Assembly: GCA_947462335.1 (NCBI GenBank)
Contig: OX381705.1
Coordinates: forward strand, 35,921,570-35,985,569
From: Harmothoe impar
Lineage: Eukaryota > Annelida > Polychaeta > Phyllodocida > Polynoidae
Direction: 5' to 3'
DNA: 64,000 nt
The translations under genes were made by a program, and so were the position numbers. Of the stretch, positions 56,959 through 64,000 are shown in pieces (position 1 is the first letter of the stretch; each line of letters opens with the position of its first letter). Under the pieces are notes generated by a model that worked only from the letters and a program-made list of their open reading frames with translations, was not told where the DNA came from and did no database searches.

Positions 56959-59900
56959 GATATGGTTATTTGCTGGTGTTATTAGTATATATGTACACAG
57001 AATAAGCTAGTATTATAATATAGGTAAAGGTACGGGTTAATGACACTACTATTGACCCTGGAGGACCCCACATTGATCTTGTTTCATAATGATGAACCCT
57101 ATAGTGAAAACCACCTGGGTGTCTCGATCACCCCCCCCCCTCCCTCCAACAGCACCACTCAGCTACTGGAGGTGGTGATCTGGGCGGCTTAGCCGACAAC
57201 TACAAGCTTACAGCCGCAGATCACAGAGTTATTACATTGATCCTTTCAGATCCAGGTGGGCCAGAGTCAGAGATCAAAGCACACCGACCAATATGTGTTG
57301 ATCCAGGCCTGCAGGGGTTAGGGAGCCTGTTTAGGGTGATGGCGGAGAATCAGTCAGGAAGGCTTATAGAAGCGGGGTATAAAATTAACACTTCATGTCG
57401 AGACCAGTGAGTATGCTAAGAGTCCACACATGTTATTATTATTTGATTTTATGTGATGTGGTTCAATAAGTGACATGATTTGCATTTAGTGAAAAGGTGT
57501 TATTACAAAATACATACAAAATAACAATTAAGCGATGAGCTACATTTAAGCGAGCATTGTCAGTTGTTGTTTACATTAGGACATTAACATTATTGTGTTT
57601 TGAGCCGCTTAAATATTTTAATATGCATATATTCATATCCACTGCTGGTATAAGAGATGAAGCCTTGGTATCACATGAGTGAACTGACATTGTCTACAGT
57701 ATCATCACGAGTATATCGTAATACATGTAGTATACTACATGTAGTAGTAAATTGAATGGGTGGATATGTGTCCCTCGAAAATAAATGAACGAACGTAATA
57801 ACATACATACGAATATATTAAATTTGATAGCTAAATCACTTTCAATGGCTATATATAGCCTGTCCGCACTATGTACGTCCTTGACCCTTCAGCGTTCCAG
57901 GTTAACCATCCCCTACTATACTAAATACTTTCATTTCTTTCCTTCCTACCCATCATCCCACTCAAGCTGGCTAATTTAAAACTTGATTTGCCGGTGATAC
58001 CCCTCCCGCCCTTCTCCTAATCCCATCTCATCTTCTCCTATTTTAAAACGCCAAAGAAACGTCCACAATTCAATAAATCTCAGCTCCCGAGGCGCTCATT
58101 CTCCTTCGGACCCGCATTTAAACAGGGAAGCAGCTCCATCCATCTCATCCCCGTTATAAATGCCTCTATAAATTGTAATGAAATCCCAGTTTCTTCACTC
58201 ATCACTCATCTAGGGTCTCCTTACCACAAGTGGGAACGGTATGTACAAGCTGGAGGGAACATTGGATAATATGTTATCAATCTGTGAATGTATACTGCTT
58301 GAATATGGTATAGAGCACATCTTCAGACAGGAGGAGGCGATTACAAGGTTGCATGTACCGAAACAGGGTTGTCTCCTTTTCTAGGTTGAAGTTATTGATC
58401 AAACAGCGATGTGCGATCAATATTTATAGACATCCCTTTGTGCAGCCTAGCGGGGGAGACTGGATACGGTATGGCTACAGGTAAATAAATACCAGTATGT
58501 AAAGGCACCAACGCCTGCAATATTGCCTGCGGTATAAAGGCATATGAGAATAAGAGCCATCGTAAGATGAAGAGCATTTCAGCTGTATCAGTTCCTGGTT
58601 TATTCATATAAAGAGTTGACTACCTGTAGATGGAGGTATGTCCATTACTTAATCTCCTTTATGTACCATAGGAAAACAACCGGGTCGCTATATATCTCTA
58701 GTAGAATACTCCATAGGTTTATAAAGGAATCCCATTTACCTGGACGCAGGTGGGATATGATCTGACAAAAGTGTTGCTCCCTGTACCTCATATAGAGCGA
58801 TGGAAATCTAACGGGGTGACTATATAGAGTGCAACCAAACTGAGCCCCCTAATGGTGCCGACGTCCTGATCAGGCCAATAAGCACCCCCTTTGAATATGG
58901 AAAGGTAGAGCCTCTACTATGCTGCCATAAGGCCCGCCTGGGTGGTGATCTGGGAGCAGACAGGTATGGCACATCTACTGGGTGAGGGATCAGGGGCTGG
59001 CCAGGTATCACCTTCAGCCTCCAGAACGTGTGAAGATCACACGTAATGGACTGGGTGTGTATACAGTGCACTAACACCAGGTATATCCCCGAACGAGGTC
59101 AACACGTGCAGTGCTATAGCTTTAGCTAGGTCACACCACTAGATACCTATAGCGATGACTCTGGTTTCCCCGTATGGGCGGCCATGTTAGTTCTGTGCTC
59201 GCAATCTATCGTGAGATTTAGGCAGTGACCAGCCACTCACACACCATAACTTCCGGGGAACAGGCTACAATACGAGAGCAGAGCCAAGGTCTCACGAGAT
59301 TGCTGGTGTCAGTGTAAACAGTGTGGGTGCGGGAACAAGTCCGATCCCGGTAGAGGCCTATATGTCTGGTCTTTTATTTAGCTTTGTTAAATATCTAATC
59401 TTTCATTTTCAATCGATGTTCTGTACACCCTGCTTTGACCTGGTAAAACCAGAGAAAAACACTGTAATTCCCTTATCGGGCTTGTGCCTAATTACACGTA
59501 CAAATTATTAATGCATGTGACACACGCCATACTACTAAATGTCCATATACAACACACACACCATAGGTGAAGGCCCATACGTGTTGGGTGCAATCCAAGC
59601 TATCATACATAATAAACCTAAACGGTATAGCAATATCAGTTTTCTTTTGTCTCCAGGTCGTGTTCTGCTATCATATATTCATACACAGGAGAAGTAACTG
59701 TGGCTAGCGGTACATCCCCTCCTCTCCAGCACCGGCTGTGTGCGTCCCCGCCCAGCACGCCAGCCTTAAGCATGTGTGTATCATGTTAGAGAAAGCATTA
59801 ACAACATGGACCGTTTTGTACCTGCAACTACATATACTATATGGATGCACTACAAAAACATCACACCGTCCCACTGATTTATCATCATATTCCTGCAGCT

Positions 59901-61373
59901 GATACATGCTCAAGCTGATTGTCTGAGTCGTGCGATGTTGGGGAACACGTGTCCTGCTTATATTACGTCGATGCTATAGTATACGTTTACCTTCCGCTTT
60001 GGGATCCTTTGATGAATGCTAAATCCACATCACTCCATCAACTACAAAGTTAGCATTAACAGTATAATCATTACCATATGAAGATATGCCACGCCCATGC
60101 CAGCTCGTGTAGTACCATACTGAGATGTACCTTTGCTTGTTGTTGGCTAATATGAACCCATGTAGCAGATAGACGTGTGTGTGTGGACAGGGTCAGGGAC
60201 GGGGAGGGCCGGTGCTACCTCGTTCTCCCCATGCAGTGCTCCCGTAAAGGCGGTTTGTCTACCTTGTAGCCATTAAACATTAACACCTGCAGCTATTGAT
60301 TACCTCAGGCCAGTATTGAGGCTGGTGTGGCCTCCTCAAGCCACAGGAGGGGAATCTAGGCATCCTGGAGGAAGAGCTTCTCCCTAGTAATAATTCATCG
60401 TTGTACTGACGCCATGTATCAACGACATAAAAACCGTGTACAGACATGGGAGACTATGTACAGTTGCCACATAACACATAGACTAACTTTTAATCAGAAA
60501 AAGTCACATGGAGATAATGTTTCCACCATGGATGTTGGGCCATTCACCGTGAAAACACAATAAAGAGTGATACAATACTTTGGTGTGTACAGCCCTTTAA
60601 TAATTGATAAAGCTACAGTGGTCCCGTCACACCCACCCAGCATCTACACCCGCAGTCAGCACCAACGACTCACACCCATGTCACTCTGACAACCAGCCAC
60701 CAGCAGGCTACTGAGCAACCACTTACAGCTGACAGTCAGACACCCTGGAGGAAGAATTAATCCTCCAGCAGCAGCTAAGTCAAATCTTAATCAAGAGACA
60801 TGTCTCCAGTTCGAGGATCAAAATCAGACACCCCGGGCTAGATAACAGCAACTTCAGCGTTATAATTCATTTGCATATAGGACCCTGTCTCCTTCCCAAC
60901 ACATTGCTTGTGGAGTTATGATATTAAAGGCCGAAAGTGGGGGTTCTTTTTTGTTTCTCAGCTCATGTGTCCCTCTCGAATGATAAGGGAAAATTTCATT
61001 TGCAATGCAATGCACTGGAGGGAGGGTGTGTGTATGTGTGTGTGCTGCTCCCCGCCCATAGCGAAACCATCTCACGATTTAATGCCTCTGCCGTCTTTCA
61101 TCAGGAGGAAGTCTTCCACAGAACGACTACTTGTGTTTAAATATTGAAAACATGCCTTTAGGGCAGGCATGTTTAAGGCGTCCTCTCATTGCACAACTAA
61201 GGCCCCATTGAACATCTTTAAAGAAGGTGGGTCCGTTGACGAACAGACATCCCTTCAGTTTAGGTAAAGCCATCTACGTTTTTACCCCAAAATAAAACAT
61301 GCACGATAATCATATTCCATATATTAAACCTCATTACATGAAATGTTAGTTAGAGTATACGTAAGATACACGC
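56956..61373. other. No gene recognised; 4.4 kb
   Basis: No frame with recognisable domains. A C10 run at 57131-57140, CTGGAGGA at 57058, 60365, 60745 and (inverted) 60761. The stretch 58020-58210 is rich in TTATAAA/TTAAAAC sites and repeat-free. Confidence 0.55.
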
Positions 61374-61534
61374 CACTGTAAACTGTTGGTTGCCTTTTCT
61401 GTAGGTGTCCCTTGGAATCTACTGTATGTGTACATTTTATTGTAGGTAAACAGTAGAATCTACTGTAAATCTACAGTAGCTGTTGCAAAACTACACTAGA
61501 TTCTACTATGTACCTGCACCTACTATTTACAGTG
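61374..61534. mobile_element. 161-bp CACTGTAA-ended MITE
   Basis: CACTGTAAACTGTTGG at 61374 mirrors CTACTATTTACAGTG ending at 61534. The interior carries GAATCTACTGTA and its complement several times (61418, 61448, 61468, 61495), so the inside is built from a motif that itself resembles the terminus. No coding capacity. Confidence 0.7.
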
Positions 61535-64000
61535 TGCCTCTGTCTTCATTTTACCCCACTAATAAGTAATATACCTAATCTAAATTGTCTGTTTTTCTGC
61601 GGTTAGCAATTTATCATTAAAATTGTATCCACAAGACAATACTAGGCTGTCGTAAGGTATATGCTTAACATGTCTAGATATGCCCATATGCCTGTCCAAT
61701 TTCTCAGAGATTAGGTTTCAATTTCAATTTATCACAGCCAGTCACAATACTTGCAGCCCCGATTGAAATATGAGTGAAGGTGAGTGTAAAGTCGTGTTAT
61801 TAGTATCAGCGCAGTGACAGTGGACTGGGCGTGGCGGTTTTTATTGCATAGTTCACATTGGGTGACCCCCGCTATCTCTCTATTGAATCCATCTATTACA
61901 TTGGCGACTCGGATGAGGTGAAACCGGGGTCAATTTCCCACTACCACAGCATCCCTTGCATACAATGGGAATGGGCGGGGATTCATAAGGCAGTATATTA
62001 TAATCCAAATGACATTTGCCCTATAGTTCTCAGCCATAGGAAAATCTAGAGTGCAAGTCCTCCGAGACGTCCCTAGCTATTGTCAATATACGACATTTTG
62101 TATACAATGTATAGGCTAAATCAACGCCTTGCAATATATCCATAATAGAACAGGTCGCCCTGGCGGGTGGTTGACCAGTGTATAATAGGCAGTGCTCATC
62201 ACTGACACACTTGTCTGCACCATAGAGCAGCCGAGTGGCTGAACAGCATAGAAAATGTGTTGTCTGGTTCACTGCACAAAGCACCCGACAATAACCCGCC
62301 CTTTGTCCCCACATTGGCTGACTCATAACAGGGGCGCCTGCTCCCCTCAACCTCCAAAAACAAGTTTAATGTCAGCAGAGAAATGGGCCGAAAGGGACCG
62401 AATAAAACCTGAAAGCATAGTTTGCCTGGAGGGATGTCTGCTGATAATGTGATGTGAAAGAAATGGGAAGGTGTTCTGAATAGATTACATGTCATACTGT
62501 CATAAGCAGTTCTGCCCTGGAATATAAGGGGACATTCAGAGAATCGCGAAACGTATTATCATTTGGTCGGAAAGGTCTAGGTTATAAATAATTACCATGC
62601 CAGGAGAGAGAGTCACTCTATTAAAGATCCCATCAGAATCTGAAACCAGTTGTGTGCAATAATAGACAGCAGCACCGGCTAATACCAAATGAGATTTGGA
62701 GATGATATCCTTGTGTGCCTGACATGGACTCATTTGTAGGTAGCCTTTAGATAAAGAGGTGGGTACTACTCCTGCAGCAGAGCTCTCTATGTGACGTTCA
62801 CACGTCAGGCCTGCAGATTGTCTGACTGACTGACCCCAGCACTTCTCACTACTGAAGTCGGTGGCCTTGAGGGAGGACCAGCCTCTAGAGCACACATAGC
62901 GCCAATCTAATGCTTTTAACATTTTAACAGAACCCTTACAAAACTCCCACCTGGTGGGAGTTCAAGGCTACCTGAGTGCTTGGTGTTCTTTATTGGATCT
63001 TAGAAGTCAAGTGCCGTGTTTTACATCAATGCAATCATGCAAATGGTGCAGTTTGGTGTCTCATGAATGAAGGGGCTAATAGGAATTGGCCTAATGAGTT
63101 TGGTAGTGAAATGGGCTTCTCACTGACATCATCTAACTTTTAATTGGGACGGGGGAAGTTATTGTCTAAAAAACATAACCCTAATCAAATTTAATGACTT
63201 GTGCGAGAGGAGTAGCGTAACAGGTTTACCCATGTTGAATCTCATAACTATTGTTCCACTCTAAGAGATTAAAATTCACCAGTACATAGCTTTTACACAA
63301 GGGTTTCCCTCACTAACAATTGAACCTCTGCTCATATCATTACTACTCTTCTTCTCTCTCTAGTATTAGCATACTTAATTACTTTCTATCATAATCCATG
63401 TCAAAATACTATTTAGAGTAAACCTTCAAATCCAATGAATGGGGAGGGACATCGTTAATGTTACACAATATGGACTGCATAGTATGGGAGATTGATTGAT
63501 GTAGGCGCAGGTGCTGGGGGTAGCATTGAAAAAAGGTCCATCCCCTGGAGGAATGCCAATGCATCTTGTTGTGAGATCAAGGCTTGCCTTAAGTCACAGG
63601 CAGGATGTGAACATCCTAGACAAGGAGTCCTTCATGCCCTAGTCATGCCAATGAATCATCAATATGTATTTATTGAAAAGACTATGGATTCCTCATGAAT
63701 GTATAATCAATCCCAATCGGTTTGCTATATTAATTGATATGCATGGGATGGTTTTCGAAATTCGGATATATTCCCAAACAATCATCCCACATAGCATGGC
63801 AACTCGTTCTACATAAACCTATTCATACTGCCTTATATAACAATGTACTGAGATTATAACATCAGCTTTGTTTAGTGTTCTGTATGAGAGATGTCTGCCA
63901 TGCACGACCCATGTCATGTTATTTGTAACATTGTGTATGGGCTGACTGCAGACATCCACTGTGTGGTATGGTTGGAGGGCTGACAGGTAAACCTCCGCCC
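61535..64000. other. No gene; POU octamer and regulatory-like stretch
   Basis: No motif-bearing frame; the 128-residue - frame at 62536-62922 has no domain. The stretch 62930-63200 is repeat-free, with a perfect octamer ATGCAAAT at 63037-63044, a CCCACCTGGTGGGAG dyad with an E-box-like centre at about 62947, and TTTTAATTGGG. CTGGAGGA at 63545. Confidence 0.5.

Overview
This is animal nuclear DNA, probably from a marine invertebrate. It is A+T-leaning, has long (AT)n tracts, minisatellites and many C/G homopolymers, and is filled with eukaryotic transposable elements. There are no bacterial-type operons, no rRNA and no CRISPR array. I found no host protein-coding gene or convincing host exon: nearly all short open frames lie in repeats or are chance frames. 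The phylum cannot be fixed from this window. The lineage suggestion rests only on the mix of elements (Ngaro/DIRS group, non-LTR retrotransposon, tRNA-like SINE, MITEs).

The main feature is a complete tyrosine-recombinase retrotransposon of the Ngaro/PAT (DIRS-order) type at about 41.7-47.4 kb. It has the split direct-repeat layout A1 - ORF1 - ORF2 - ORF3 - B1 - A2 - spacer - B2. ORF1 is Gag-like with a Cys/His cluster, ORF2 carries reverse transcriptase and RNase H, and ORF3 is a tyrosine recombinase with a full R-H-R-H-Y set. Both repeat pairs (173 and 175 bp) look identical by eye, so the insertion should be recent. A CATTG pentamer sits at both outer ends and at the B1/A2 junction, as expected for integration of a circular intermediate.

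Other layout. 0-3.7 kb: a probable LTR next to a polypurine tract, and a 56-bp minisatellite. 6.4-6.8 kb: a foldback element with two 134-bp arms. 8.2-8.7 kb: a probable LINE 3' remnant. 10.3-10.9 kb: a CACTG-ended element full of TAAACA/TGTTTA. 14.5-17.7 kb: a 3.2-kb imperfect foldback complex with a second CACTGTAA-ended element nested inside. 20.6-21.6 kb: a 1-kb terminal-inverted-repeat element with a MITE nested in it. 27.2-30.0 kb: more TAAACA-rich DNA, one part split by a 5'-truncated non-LTR retrotransposon. 36-41.4 kb: several minisatellites and G-rich tracts. 51.6 kb: a tRNA-like SINE head. 53.5 kb: a 48-53-bp minisatellite. 55.5 kb: an inverted-repeat element with long G runs. 61.4 kb: a 161-bp CACTGTAA-ended MITE.

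Two signals are not explained by these elements. A perfect palindrome, GAGCWGCTC, occurs 15 times exactly (about 0.5 expected in random sequence), often in close pairs and with unrelated flanks. The octamer CTGGAGGA is also over-represented. A set of elements sharing CACTGTAA ends but holding different short repeats inside is the other candidate for something undescribed. Several gene-free stretches rich in homeodomain-, POU- or forkhead-like sites could be regulatory, but only comparative alignment could show that.
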